This document shows positions 31,425 to 41,153 of a stretch of 64,000 nucleotides of DNA, piece by piece. The stretch lies in contig WION01000086.1 in NCBI GenBank assembly GCA_015039365.1, forward strand, positions 62,001 to 126,000, given 5' to 3'. The first letter of the stretch is position 1, and every line of letters starts with the position of its first letter. The notes beneath the pieces were generated by a model that did not search any database, was not told where the DNA came from, and was given only the letters and a program-made list of their open reading frames with translations. Source of the DNA: Amanita rubescens. Its lineage: Eukaryota > Basidiomycota > Agaricomycetes > Agaricales > Amanitaceae. The position numbers and the translations under genes are program-made.

Positions 31425-34400
31425 TCAGAGTCCAGACTCAGGTAGGTCATCGACCTCCGTTAGTGCCTCATCAATGAAACCATCACCATCGCCGTCAGCG
31501 AGGGAGGCTTCGTCGGGCGAGTCGTGTGTCATCGTATAAAGCTCCTCATCGGATCTATTAAGTAATTGTGAAAGCCGCTCACCCGGTGCGATACTGCGTG
31601 ATCGGTAAGGAATTAAACGTTTGGCTGCGTACCGTAACTTAGAAAGGGCCCCATCGGTCTCGGCGAGTATGTACGATCCTCCTTGGGTTTTCCGGATAAC
31701 GACCATCGGTCCGAGGTACCGGGGTTTTGTTTTACGATCGAGTTCCATATCGATCTTGTTATTACGGACGAGGACTAAATCTCCCTTCTTGAAGCGGAAG
31801 TTCTTGATCGTATGCTGGAAGCGCTGCTCAAGCTTGCGCACGGCGTTAAGCCGGGACTTGTAGACTTTGTCGCGGATGATTTTGAGATCGGCCGGACGTT
31901 TCTGTAGCTGTCGGGCACGGTGGGCGAGCAAGTCCTGTCTCGAGAGCTCGGATGTAATCGGCGGGCAAAGGTAAGTGGCTTCCGAGATGTCGAGGGGCAG
32001 CGTCGGCTCGGTTCCGTGGGCGATGAAGTATGGGCTGTAGCCGGTAGATGGGTGTATCGTAATGCGCTCGGCCCAGAATATGGATGGCGCGACTTGACTC
32101 CACTTCTCGGTTTTGCCGTCGGCTGCTTTGATGAGAGATTCTCGGACGTCAAAATGTCGGCATTCAACGATGCCATTGGCCTGTGAGTTGTACGGGGATA
32201 TTCGGATGTGGTTGATACCGTATCGGTGGCGGAGGACTTCTAGAGCAGCTACATATGGCGTTCCGTTGTCGGTGACAATGACTTCTATGGCTCCGTGGCG
32301 GCAGAGAATATCTTCGAATATGAACTTGGCGATAGCTGTTGCGTTTTCGGAGCGGAGCATTTTGTATTCGGGCCATGCGGAGAGGGAGCATCTTGCTTGC
32401 GTGATGTAGGTAAATCCGCCGGATGCTGGCATCTTCATGGTGTCCATGTGTACGATTCGGAAGAGACCTCCAGGCTCTGGAACAGTCGGCGGAATGTGTA
32501 GGCGTTGGGCGTTTCGGATCTGGCAGTTATGACACGTCCGGACGTACCATTTAACGTCGTAGTCAAGGGAGGACCACCAGAAACGGTCTCGGATACGAGC
32601 GCGAGTCGCGAAGATGCCTTTGTGTCCGGTGTCATCGTGTGCTTCCTGTATGATCTGTAGTCGCTTGGAGTCGTTGAGGATGACGAGCTTGTGTCGGCGG
32701 TGATCGTCTCGGTACCAGAGCCGGTCGCCTTGAATAAAGAATCGCTTGGCCTTGTTGAGCCATTGTCGGAATCGATCGGCTGACATGTCGGGCGGCCGTT
32801 GCGGGTTTTTGAGGTAGGCTTCAATCCTGAGTATGTCGGCGTCTCGGGCTAGCTGTTTTTCGGATCGGGAGAATATGTCGGGGCCGTCAGTTCCGGTGGC
32901 ATAGCATGCGGCGGTGAGGTGCGGCTTGAAAGTCCAGTTGGCGGCCTCGATACAGAATGCGTTAGCTTCGTCAATCCAGTCGTCCGGGTCGGAGTCGTCT
33001 GGAGGCTCGTCCTCTTCGGATGCTCGGCGCCTAGATAATCCGTCGGCGGGAGTGTGCTTCTTTGCGGAGACGTGGCGAAGTTTGAAGTCGAAGAGGAGGA
33101 TTCCTGCTATCCATCTGTTAATCGTGTTATTCGGCTGGATATCCGGGTTATTGATCATTCCTTTAATATACTTAGCGTCCACCTCGACTACAAGATTTTT
33201 GACGCCGATGATGAATATCCGGGTAGCTTTGAGCGCGCGGAAGAGTCCGTAAAGCTCGAGTTTGGCCTGGGAGTATCGTTGTTCTCGCTCGTTGAAGGTA
33301 ATAGATCCATAGCGGTTCGGATAGCGCTTCTTGTCGGGACCGATCTGTGATAGCCAGTATCCGACAGCGTACCAGGATGAGTCGACGGCTAGGATAACCT
33401 CGAGAAGTGATTCGTAGTCGATGCCTCGGATGGCGTTGCAATTGATAGCGATGAGCTTGAGGTTCTCGAAGGCGGCGATATGGTGACCAATAAATTCGAA
33501 CTCGACGCCCTTCCGTAGGAGTTCCGAGAGTGAGCGAGCGTGTTCGGCATAGTCTTTGACGTAGATGCGGATGGTGCCCATAGTTCCTAGAAAACCTCTA
33601 ACTTCGGTGATAGATTCGGGGATAGGCCAGTTCCTGATCTTTTCGATTCGTGAGTCGTCCGGAAGGCGTCCTTCGTAAGTGCATTTGTGTCCGACGACGA
33701 TAGCTTCTGGAATACAGAAAAATGACTTCTTTCCGGAAAAGGTACCGCCGGCGTGTTTGACGCGTTGGATAACTCGGTTAATGTTCTGGATGTGTTCCCA
33801 TACGAAGCGTCGGATGCCAGAATTTTCGGGGATGGTCTCGAAGGTTCCGTCGGGGAGCTCGTAGCGGGTTTTCGGTCCTTTACAGGGGCAGTCGTCGACG
33901 AAGGGTTTGGTGACATGCGGAATTTCATCTTGAAGGATATAGGTGAGGTCGCCGTGCTGGATCTGCATCGAGTTGGTGTATCCCATCGGAATAGACGTGA
34001 GGCGGAAGGTACCGAGAGGCGTTTGGAAGGTCGTAAGGTCTCGGGATTCGGTGGCAAGGCGGCGCTGGTCAAAACCGACGAACAGATCAAAGGTAGCGTA
34101 ACATGAGTACCCACCAAATGACTCGGCGAGCAGTTCTACGTTCGGCGGTTGTCCAGAGTCTTTGATAGTGACGGCGTTAAGCGGCTGTAGGTCGTGGACG
34201 ATGCGCAGTGATTTCCCATCTTTCTTGTAAACGCAGAACCAGCGGGACCGATAGGATGAGCTGGACGGTTCGTAGACTCCGGAAGCGATTTTGTCTTTGA
34301 TGATGCGTACGATCTCGTTGTATTTGCCAGGCGGAATCGGCATGTTCTTTAGCGTCCAGGGCACGTGTTCAATGGTCGGAATCACCACGGGGTCGAAGTA

Positions 34401-35105
34401 GTCGTCGGAGAACTTCCCTTTCTCTGCTTCAGTCCATGCGAAGCCTTCTTCGTGTATGCGGATCAGATGGTGGATGAGCTTTTCTTCTTCGGCGGTTAAG
34501 AATCCAGTGGGGTTGATATTTTGTGCCTTCATTCGTTCTTCGGTGTATCGGGTTCCTGGGGCAAAGTCCGGTGGCTGTGTCGGAAGGGTAGGGAGATCGG
34601 CGAGGGGATCGGATGGTATGCGGCGGATAATTCGGAATTTCTCGGGTAGCGTGGTAGCGACTGGCTTAATTCGGTTGGCGACTTTCTTATATGCTAGTGT
34701 TTCGGCGGCGGGGACAAAATTAAATTCGAGCTCTGTAGTACTGATATGTCCGTTGTAAGGTAAGAGTATATTACCGATCATTCTGGGCGCGGTCAACATG
34801 TCCAAGAAATGCTCCTCCGACAAGTGGTATGGGTTGTCTCCCTTTCCAACTGTGTAAACGGTCGGCGCGTCGGTAGTTTCGGGCGTTGGTGTAGTGGCAT
34901 CGGGGTCAGCGGAATTAGCGATCGTCGGTTGATTAAAGATGGTTGTAGGTGTGATATCGTGTATGTGCGGCGTAGTCGTATGTACGTTTGGCAGTTCTTC
35001 ATTATTGACATGTTTGGTGGGCGACTGCGGATTCCGAGCGTCTCGTCTCCGTGTGGGCGATTCATCGACAATTAAAAACCCGTTTTGACGGTATGTGCTC
35101 CGCAT
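31425..35105 (-). CDS. Gypsy-2 pol: RT, RNase H, integrase
   Basis: About 1226 codons on the minus strand in the -1 frame relative to gag, so its N-terminal residues (MRSTYRQNGFLIVDE) would come from frameshifting. RT: WFCVYKKDGKSLRIVHDLQP and FVDD (near 33895) in place of the usual YxDD. RNase H: LAVDSSWYAVGYWLSQ and a late ADGLSRR. Integrase zinc region: HDDTGHKGIFATRARI...CHNCQIRN (near 32645-32520). Core: IVHMDTMKMPASGG, VTDNGTPY and SPYNSQANGIVE for D, D, E. No chromodomain is visible at the C-terminus, unlike Gypsy-1. All catalytic acids are present, so it is probably functional. Confidence 0.95.
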   Translation of the reverse strand: MRSTYRQNGFLIVDESPTRRRDARNPQSPTKHVNNEELPNVHTTTPHIHDITPTTIFNQPTIANSADPDATTPTPETTDAPTVYTVGKGDNPYHLSEEHFLDMLTAPRMIGNILLPYNGHISTTELEFNFVPAAETLAYKKVANRIKPVATTLPEKFRIIRRIPSDPLADLPTLPTQPPDFAPGTRYTEERMKAQNINPTGFLTAEEEKLIHHLIRIHEEGFAWTEAEKGKFSDDYFDPVVIPTIEHVPWTLKNMPIPPGKYNEIVRIIKDKIASGVYEPSSSSYRSRWFCVYKKDGKSLRIVHDLQPLNAVTIKDSGQPPNVELLAESFGGYSCYATFDLFVGFDQRRLATESRDLTTFQTPLGTFRLTSIPMGYTNSMQIQHGDLTYILQDEIPHVTKPFVDDCPCKGPKTRYELPDGTFETIPENSGIRRFVWEHIQNINRVIQRVKHAGGTFSGKKSFFCIPEAIVVGHKCTYEGRLPDDSRIEKIRNWPIPESITEVRGFLGTMGTIRIYVKDYAEHARSLSELLRKGVEFEFIGHHIAAFENLKLIAINCNAIRGIDYESLLEVILAVDSSWYAVGYWLSQIGPDKKRYPNRYGSITFNEREQRYSQAKLELYGLFRALKATRIFIIGVKNLVVEVDAKYIKGMINNPDIQPNNTINRWIAGILLFDFKLRHVSAKKHTPADGLSRRRASEEDEPPDDSDPDDWIDEANAFCIEAANWTFKPHLTAACYATGTDGPDIFSRSEKQLARDADILRIEAYLKNPQRPPDMSADRFRQWLNKAKRFFIQGDRLWYRDDHRRHKLVILNDSKRLQIIQEAHDDTGHKGIFATRARIRDRFWWSSLDYDVKWYVRTCHNCQIRNAQRLHIPPTVPEPGGLFRIVHMDTMKMPASGGFTYITQARCSLSAWPEYKMLRSENATAIAKFIFEDILCRHGAIEVIVTDNGTPYVAALEVLRHRYGINHIRISPYNSQANGIVECRHFDVRESLIKAADGKTEKWSQVAPSIFWAERITIHPSTGYSPYFIAHGTEPTLPLDISEATYLCPPITSELSRQDLLAHRARQLQKRPADLKIIRDKVYKSRLNAVRKLEQRFQHTIKNFRFKKGDLVLVRNNKIDMELDRKTKPRYLGPMVVIRKTQGGSYILAETDGALSKLRYAAKRLIPYRSRSIAPGERLSQLLNRSDEELYTMTHDSPDEASLADGDGDGFIDEALTEVDDLPESGL

Positions 35106-37243
35106 GTGCTGCGGGACGATCTCGGGCGTGTGACAAGGACGGCGGAGGTTTTAGATTCGGGGCAGGTGATCGTGATGTCCTGGTTGCCATTGGGGTAGTC
35201 GCGGGTGACGGCAGAGAGCAGGGTGAAGAATGGGCGGCCGAGTAAAACTTCGTAAGGTGCGTCTTCCACGATGTATGCCTGGACTTGGACCGGTAATCCG
35301 CCGATAGTCAGGGTGAGGTTTTCGGTGATGCCAAGGGTCCAGTTCGATGTGCCGTTAGCGGTTTCCATCATGATGCGTCTAGAAGCGGAGTAGCCGGAGC
35401 CTGTGCGTTCCCATTTGTCCTTTCTGATGACGATAATCTGAGAGCCGTTGTCGACGACGCATTCGCATTTGACGGATCCGCTGAAAGTACCGTCTACGAC
35501 TCGGAGGGTCTCGATAGGCTTAGTAGTGGCCATGAGAACATCGATCGGATCGTCTTCCGGGGGCTCGGTTTCAGTGGCGGAGACCTCATTGCTAGATGCG
35601 GATTCAATGCGTTTGGCGGTAACCAATTGACGTAAGTCTTTTTGGACGGCCGGGGATATTGCAATGAGGTCCTTAGCGGCTAGGGTCACGGGTAGGCTGA
35701 GAAGATGGTCTATGATTCGCTGGGCGGCGGTCGTGTCATCGATCGGCGAGCGAAACTTGAAAGCGGGAGTATCTTTTTCTTTTCCTTTGGACGTGGAAGC
35801 GACGGGCGGTGTCGTGGGCTGTGGCGGAGCGGGGGTCTGCTTGGATCGGGGCATAGCGGTAGAGTTTTTCTTTTGTTCGGCTGCGAATGTTTCGGCGTGA
35901 TCGGAGATCTCCAGCAGGTTGGCGGAGGCTACGCGTGGCTGCGGCGTGTTCGGCTGTGGATTGTCCTGAAGCCATTTATCAACACGTTCTTTGAACCATC
36001 GTCCGTGCATTCGGTATTTATCCATATTCGGTTCCTCGCCATTCAGGAGCTGTATGCGGCCATCAACTAGCCTGATCTTGCCTTGTCTGAAGTATTCGTC
36101 CCTGACTCGGCACCAAGGAGTTCGGTGCTCTGAATCTCCACAGAAAACGCATCCGTTGAAGAGTCGTTGGGCGAAAGTTTCTGCTGCCTGTGCGGTCGGA
36201 GCGGCGGTTGGATAGGAAGGGGCGACTGGCGCAGGCGCGGGTGCAGGCGTGGGAGGCGTGGTAGCTGCAAGGAGTGCTATCGCAGGTCTGGAGCTGATAA
36301 CGAATTGTGCGGCGCTGTTCATTTCCTTTAGATCGTAGCCGTCGTCGGGTCTGACGTCCGGGCACTTGATCGTGAGCCGAGTGGTAATATCGGGTCTGAT
36401 GTCGGAAGCGAACGCTGACATGTACATAATGCTTGCCTCGCGGCCGGTCATGCGGTGTTTGGTTATGAGGTACTGAGCAGTGCCGGAGAACTCCCTGTGG
36501 TATTCGGCTAGAGTAGTCTCGGAGGTAATGGTCTGGGATGAGTAGCGATCGGTGATGGTACGCAATGCTGCAATGGTGTGGCGTCGATCGGGCTGTGCCT
36601 CGGGGTAGATCTCGCGGATCGCTTTCTTAAAGTCGTCCCAAGCTTTTGGTTCCGCTAGCGCGTCCCTGGTGGCTGTCCAAGTTTCGGAGGATTTCTCGTC
36701 TGTGTAATAGATCGCCCATTTAACAAGCTCGGCGTCTCCGGAGCGTTCTCGATCTTCGCAAGTCATCTCGATGTCCTCGAGGTAGCGTTCAAGACCGCTT
36801 GCGGCACCCTGAAAACGGGGCGCCTCTTTGCTAGTCCGGATAGGCATACGGGTCGGGGTAGCCATGTTGCTTTTGGTAGGAGGAGGTGAGGGAGAACGAG
36901 ATGGTGTAGGCGGAGGCGGTGTAGGGGTAGGCGAGGTAGGACGGGATGCAGGACGAGGTGAGGCAGGACGAGGTGAGGCAGGACGCGGTGAGGCAGGACG
37001 GGTTGGCTCAGGGGTAAGCGGATCAGGTATCGGTGTCAAGGGCGAGAGCGGTGGCAAGTTCGGAAATAGACTAAAAGCAGTGGGCACGTGCTGTGAATGA
37101 GCCGGTTGAAGCGATTTCGGAGTCGAGGTGCCAAGGAGTGAAGGAGACTGCGGTGCAAGGAGTGCGGATAGGTCTAGAAACGAGGAAAGGTCGGCAGGTG
37201 TTGGATCTCTGATCGGTAGGGGAAATGTTCCCGGAAGGTGCAA
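35072..37243 (-). CDS. Gypsy-2 gag-protease
   Basis: The minus-strand frame opens upstream of 37243; the first ATG is at 36865 (MATPTRMPIRTSKEAPRF), matching the start of the related gag at 52730. The part before it is a Pro/Ser/Arg repeat region (RPASPRPASPRP). Capsid-like region: LERYLEDIEMTCEDRER, WDDFKKAIREIYPEAQPDRR. CCHC knuckle: CVFCGDSEHRTPWC (near 36160-36115). Aspartic protease: CVVDNGSQIIVI (near 35460-35425), with Asn after Asp. The frame ends TAA at 35072 directly after a slippery heptamer, so RT and integrase should be made only by -1 frameshifting. Confidence 0.9.
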   Translation of the reverse strand: MHLPGTFPLPIRDPTPADLSSFLDLSALLAPQSPSLLGTSTPKSLQPAHSQHVPTAFSLFPNLPPLSPLTPIPDPLTPEPTRPASPRPASPRPASPRPASRPTSPTPTPPPPTPSRSPSPPPTKSNMATPTRMPIRTSKEAPRFQGAASGLERYLEDIEMTCEDRERSGDAELVKWAIYYTDEKSSETWTATRDALAEPKAWDDFKKAIREIYPEAQPDRRHTIAALRTITDRYSSQTITSETTLAEYHREFSGTAQYLITKHRMTGREASIMYMSAFASDIRPDITTRLTIKCPDVRPDDGYDLKEMNSAAQFVISSRPAIALLAATTPPTPAPAPAPVAPSYPTAAPTAQAAETFAQRLFNGCVFCGDSEHRTPWCRVRDEYFRQGKIRLVDGRIQLLNGEEPNMDKYRMHGRWFKERVDKWLQDNPQPNTPQPRVASANLLEISDHAETFAAEQKKNSTAMPRSKQTPAPPQPTTPPVASTSKGKEKDTPAFKFRSPIDDTTAAQRIIDHLLSLPVTLAAKDLIAISPAVQKDLRQLVTAKRIESASSNEVSATETEPPEDDPIDVLMATTKPIETLRVVDGTFSGSVKCECVVDNGSQIIVIRKDKWERTGSGYSASRRIMMETANGTSNWTLGITENLTLTIGGLPVQVQAYIVEDAPYEVLLGRPFFTLLSAVTRDYPNGNQDITITCPESKTSAVLVTRPRSSRSTCGAHTVKTGF
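35075..35081 (-). promoter_or_regulatory. -1 ribosomal frameshift heptamer GGGTTTT
   Basis: In the gag-protease frame the minus strand reads ACG GGT TTT TAA. G GGT TTT fits the X XXY YYZ slippery consensus exactly and sits right against the gag stop. The pol frame is -1 and overlaps gag only across about 34 nt containing this site (it then reads GGG TTT TTA ATT). A downstream RNA structure was not assessed. Confidence 0.7.
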
Positions 37244-37497
37244 GTCTTCGTCGGCTGAACTAGTAGAGAGATCGGATGACGGAGGATCTGTCGGTGGTTC
37301 GGGCTGAGGCTGTTTAGGAGCAGGGGGTGGAGGCTGAGGAGTAGTCGGCTTCCGAGAAGACCAAGGAACGTGTGGTCGGCTGGATGGTCCTGGCTGAGGT
37401 TCGGCGGGCCTAGCTCGGCGTGGACCTAACTGAGATGGAAACTTTTCCGATGCCTTCTGCGCTGCAGGACGGTGAGGACGAATGGCTGGGGCACAGA

Positions 37498-37526
37498 CCT
37501 AAGAGCCCCTCGCGGTGGGCTCCAGT
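37498..37526 (-). other. Gypsy-2 primer-binding site region
   Basis: Just inside the 5' LTR the minus strand reads ACTGGAGCCCACCGCGAGGG. TGGAGCCCACCG has the form of a tRNA 3'-end complement (TGG first), offset 2 nt from the LTR. The identical sequence follows the LTR at 52342 in the gag-only relative. The tRNA cannot be named by eye. Confidence 0.6.
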
Positions 37527-38013
37527 TGAAACAATAAAGAGAAGGCCGACGTGGAACAGTGTTCGGCCAAAGGGGCTACGGAGGTCTGACCGATGTGCTT
37601 AAGTGCGATAGAGTGCCGAGAACGAAGGAGAAGGAACGGAACGGTGACCGAGTCACCGAGCGAGAAGGAGAACGGAAATCGGACGCAAGGGAACGAGAAA
37701 GAGAGCGGAAGTGAGACTGGCTGTATATTCGATGTCCAACTACTACAGACAATGCCGTATATATACTACGAGGACATGAGGCTTACCTGCGACGAGCCTT
37801 CCTCCGAGTCCGTTGGTCCGTGCGCGTCTAGGTGCCCCGTTGCGTTCGAATATCGCTCAAGTTGCGGGAATGGCCCTGTCGGAATGTGGCCGAAGGTCGT
37901 TGGCGCGAAGGTTTGACTTCGGAAGCTTCCGTGATGCGTGATGTGATGCCGAGAATCGGAATGCGGTGCGCTTCGGTGTTCGGTTCCAACGTAGCCGGAA
38001 CCGGCTCGTTACA
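37527..38013 (-). repeat. Gypsy-2 5' LTR
   Basis: 487 bp, TGTAACGAGCCGG...TTGTTTCA on the minus strand, followed by CCGC at 38014-38017. It contains TATATATAC (37756-37765), a likely TATA region. Confidence 0.95.
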
Positions 38014-39879
38014 CCGCGCCTGCCAGCTCAAGTGGCATCCGTTATACATACGAGGCACCGGCAAGAGTGAAGGCGAAGGATGTGAGCACGTGTTTTCAGC
38101 AACGAATGATCTTGCACGCACGGTGTGGTATGCAAGCCGTTTTCATCGGCGCCAAGCCATTGAAGAATACTTTACCTTTTGGGACGAAGAAAAATATGCA
38201 TTGCTCTGTACGTACTGGGTCATCTTTTGATTGACAAGGGAGCTAATTTCTAAACATGAAACGGCAGCTAAATTTATCTCAAATCATTACCGTGAGGCAG
38301 CTGAAGACATTCGCTTATTGGAAAAGGAACTGGCGGAGGCATGTTCTCGGTTCGAAATTAACACTGATGATTTCGTCCAGCACATTGATGAAGAAAGGGC
38401 TTATCTAGAAGGCCTAAAGAAGCCGCCCCCTGAGGTTGAAACTAAAGGGTGTTATGTGGAGGCCCTAAACGAATTATACAACTGTAGGTACGTAAATTCA
38501 GGTACAGATCATAAGTTGAGAGTACTCACTTTACGGAAAACAGACAAGAATGGGAAAATGCATGTGCGAATGTCAACCGAACGTTGGAAAGGGTTGCACC
38601 TGTCAACGCACTTGCAGCTGTTGCTCAGGCCCGCAAGCACGTGGAGACGACTTACACTAAGTTACAGAACACCGAAACCTTAGTTGGCACCCTCGAGCAA
38701 ATCCTCAACATCTCAGAACGATGGTCCACCGAATCCTCAGATTACAAGAAGTACCATCAAGAAAATATAAAGACCAAGTATCAGGCGGCCATCGACAACC
38801 TTGAGAGGCTTGTCATCATGCGCCTGTTTGAGCTCACAAAGCTGTGCTCGTCTGGAACAGGTACAGTATTATTCCTTTTATGGTCTAGCATATGTATTCA
38901 ATTGGATTACCATTAAAGGGTACAAGCTACATCGCCAAATTAGTAGGGCACTTCAAAGGAGGTCAGAGGCCATCTGGAAGGCCATCAGCAGGTACAATGC
39001 CGAGGCTGCAAAACTTAACCCGCCACACCAACCACTGTCATGGAAAGACGTTGTCGACTTCAGTTTCCTGGGTGAATTCGACGTCTTGCGCTATTTTAAA
39101 TTAAAATCGGCCAAATGGATGAGGCCGGCAGTTCGGGAAGCGATGGTGAAATATCTCAAGCTGGAACGTGCACGCGAGGAAATAGATCGCCTGAATGTCG
39201 AAGTGCGCCGCCTTCGGACTTCAATAGAACACGAGGAGAAAAGGGTTGAACAAGTTTTGCGGCATCTAGAAGCACAAGGGTTGCCGCTGCTTGGCGGGGA
39301 GCTTCAGCGGCGATGGAGTTCACGCTCAGCAGTGAACCAAATTCATTTGAAATTGCTCGATAAACTGGAATCATGTCCGTACTTTACAGGAAAATGTGGA
39401 TCAGGTGTGTATGAGGATGCAAATCCTGGTGATAATCTAGATCTAGCGGAGGGAATTGAGGATGAGAACAGGAGGCAGGAGGATTTTGAGGTGGTAGCGG
39501 AATTCGTGCTAGGTATTGATGATTGATTTGTGGATATGCTGCAGACGTTGCGAATGAATGTCATACTCGTGCGGGAACTGAAGTACACAATTAGTATCAT
39601 GATAATAAGATTGGAATTGGAAAGATACGGAAGTTGACTTAAACAGTGATCGAAGCTGCCATGCGTGGGGCGAAAACATGTGTAATAGAACATAGGAGAA
39701 CTATTGAAAGTAACTGTAGATGTGCGGCCCGAGTCATGAAAGGACTTGGAGTGTGGATTGTCAAGACTTGGACTTGTCTTAATCCGATCTGTGTTTAGCG
39801 TCGCTAACTTGTTCAATCTGGCTTCTTGTACGCCTTGCTTGACTCCTTCAGAGCCTATGCATCACACTGATTGATATTC

Positions 39880-40325
39880 AATGCGGTTACTGCAGTGAAT
39901 ATGATCCATTCACGTTCCTGAGCTTCGTCGAGATCGGTGCATCTGGATGTAGTATTCAGGTCTCCACATTCTGTGGTATGGCAAAGTTGAACTCACTCTG
40001 AACCAGCTGCAGCTTTCATTCTGCCACCCGCATTCCTTCTGCGCCTATCATCATGCCCAAGCAACTTGAATGCGATAGTGCCGTGATCATGATCCATTCA
40101 TGTTCCTGAGCTCCGTCGAGTTCAACGCAGCTGAATGCAGCTTCACTATCTGTCGTGCGATTGCTGCGATCATGATCCATTCACGTTCCTGAGCGTTGTC
40201 AAGTTCGAGGCATCTGAATACAGCATCGCTTTCAACAGTCGCACGATTGCTGTGATCATGATCCATTCACGTTCCTGAGCTCCGTCGAGTTCTAGATTCA
40301 ACTCAATTGCTTTCAACAGTCGCGC
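39880..40325. repeat. about 85-bp minisatellite (CATGATCCATTCACGTTCCTGAGC)
   Basis: Copies start near 39900, 40086, 40170 and 40256, each carrying ATGATCCATTCACGTTCCTG, GAGCTCCGTCGAGTTC and a GCGATTGCTGTGAT spacer. The last copy resumes at 40655-40725 after a solo LTR. It lies between KDZ-1 and the gene at 41154 and is not coding. Confidence 0.8.
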
Positions 40326-40650
40326 TGAAACAACGCAAGGGAGGCTGACTTGGGTGCAGCCTCCGAGATGCGATGCGGCCGGTGAGTTCGGCAGCACCGA
40401 AAGGTGCTCGTCCGAGCTCGGTCGCACTTGTTGGCTCTCGGAACGTAGATGCGCAGTGCGGGGGAGAAGAAGATATATAACTAACTAAGTACGACATGCT
40501 ATATACTGTGTACCTCGTGTACTACGTGCGCTACTCGGTCCGAGACGTATCCGATGCCGAGGTTGGGGGTCCGAGGTGTCGGAGGTCCGAGTCCGGAAGA
40601 CGGAAGGGTTTCAGTATCGATTCCAGCATAGCCGGAATCGATATGTTACA
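40326..40650 (-). mobile_element. solo LTR related to Gypsy-2 (LTR-C)
   Basis: 325 bp, TGAAACAACG... to ...TATGTTACA on the plus strand. The ends resemble Gypsy-2 LTRs (TGAAACAATA...GTTACA), and the inner CCGGAATCGAT corresponds to CCGGAACCGG. 4-bp duplication GCGC at 40322-40325 and 40651-40654. It splits a minisatellite unit. Confidence 0.8.
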
Positions 40651-41153
40651 GCGCGATTGCTGTGATTGGCATGATCCACCTGAGCTCTGTCGAGTTCTAG
40701 ATTCAACATTCACCTCTCATCTAGTCAATGTTCTGTACTATGGCAAGTTGGCAACTCACTCGGAACCTGGCACTGGCACTCGTCAACAAGCGGAAAGCAC
40801 CTTAATTATGATTCTATGATGAAGACGCATCGCATCGCTCGAGCAGTATGTTGATCGTTCTATCCGTACTATACCCAACACCGACTGATAACGACTATCA
40901 AATCAAAGGCAATTTCAAGTATACGTTCTAGGACACAGCTGAGCATCATGATTGCCAAGCCAGTTTCTTCCAAGTTCAACGACTTTTTGTGCTGAGGTCG
41001 ACGATCGGCCATTGCCAACTTGTCTCACGCTTATCTAACCGATGATATTTCCAAATGAGGTAAGGCTCCTTGCCAGGCCTTTTAATATCTCCCACCCAAT
41101 GACGGACTCTGTTATCCCCAAGTCTCCCCCGCGGAACGGGAAGCGCTGAAAAA

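Larger units (their letters stand above)
29527..38013 (-). mobile_element. Gypsy-2: full-length Ty3/gypsy element with an antisense gene
   Basis: 8487 bp on the minus strand, with two 487-bp LTRs (29527-30013, 37527-38013) differing at about two sites (ACCGGC/ACTGGC, TTCAATG/TTCGATG). The 4-bp duplication CCGC is at 29523-29526 and 38014-38017. Order on the minus strand is LTR, PBS, gag-protease (37243-35072), RT-RH-INT (35105-31425), LTR. A separate plus-strand, spliced gene occupies 30124-31314 between pol and the 3' LTR. It is inserted in the KDZ-1 exon encoding GHAHNRACQL. Confidence 0.95.
27333..39526 (+). pseudogene. KDZ-1: KDZ-type transposase gene split by two retroelement insertions
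   Basis: Multi-exon Kyakuja-Dileera-Zisupton-type DDE transposase. ATG at 27333, first intron 27373-27420, then MTYEERRNVA. Further exons lie near 27421-27613, 27671-27860, 27918-28130 and about 28150-28343. Catalytic pieces are visible: SMDGNNSL (near 28827), YDIGCVFQ (near 29412), and EGEGCEHVFSATNDLA in the last part (near 38068). The C-terminal coiled-coil region runs to TGA 39526. A solo Gypsy-1 LTR (28344-28795) and Gypsy-2 (29527-38013) split it, and the frame joins as GHAHNR+ACQL. An apparent 1-bp shift occurs near 27552-27559 (PRGRR stop versus GEVEVFSEL). The inserts make it non-functional. Confidence 0.85.

Noticed and set aside
30923..31450. Minus-strand Pro/Ser-rich ORF
   Set aside because: Shadow of the plus-strand three-exon antisense gene, whose splice sites and Cys motif are better supported.
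36828..37100. Gly/Val/Arg repeat ORF on the plus strand
   Set aside because: Shadow of the Pro/Ser/Arg repeat in the Gypsy-2 gag N-terminus.
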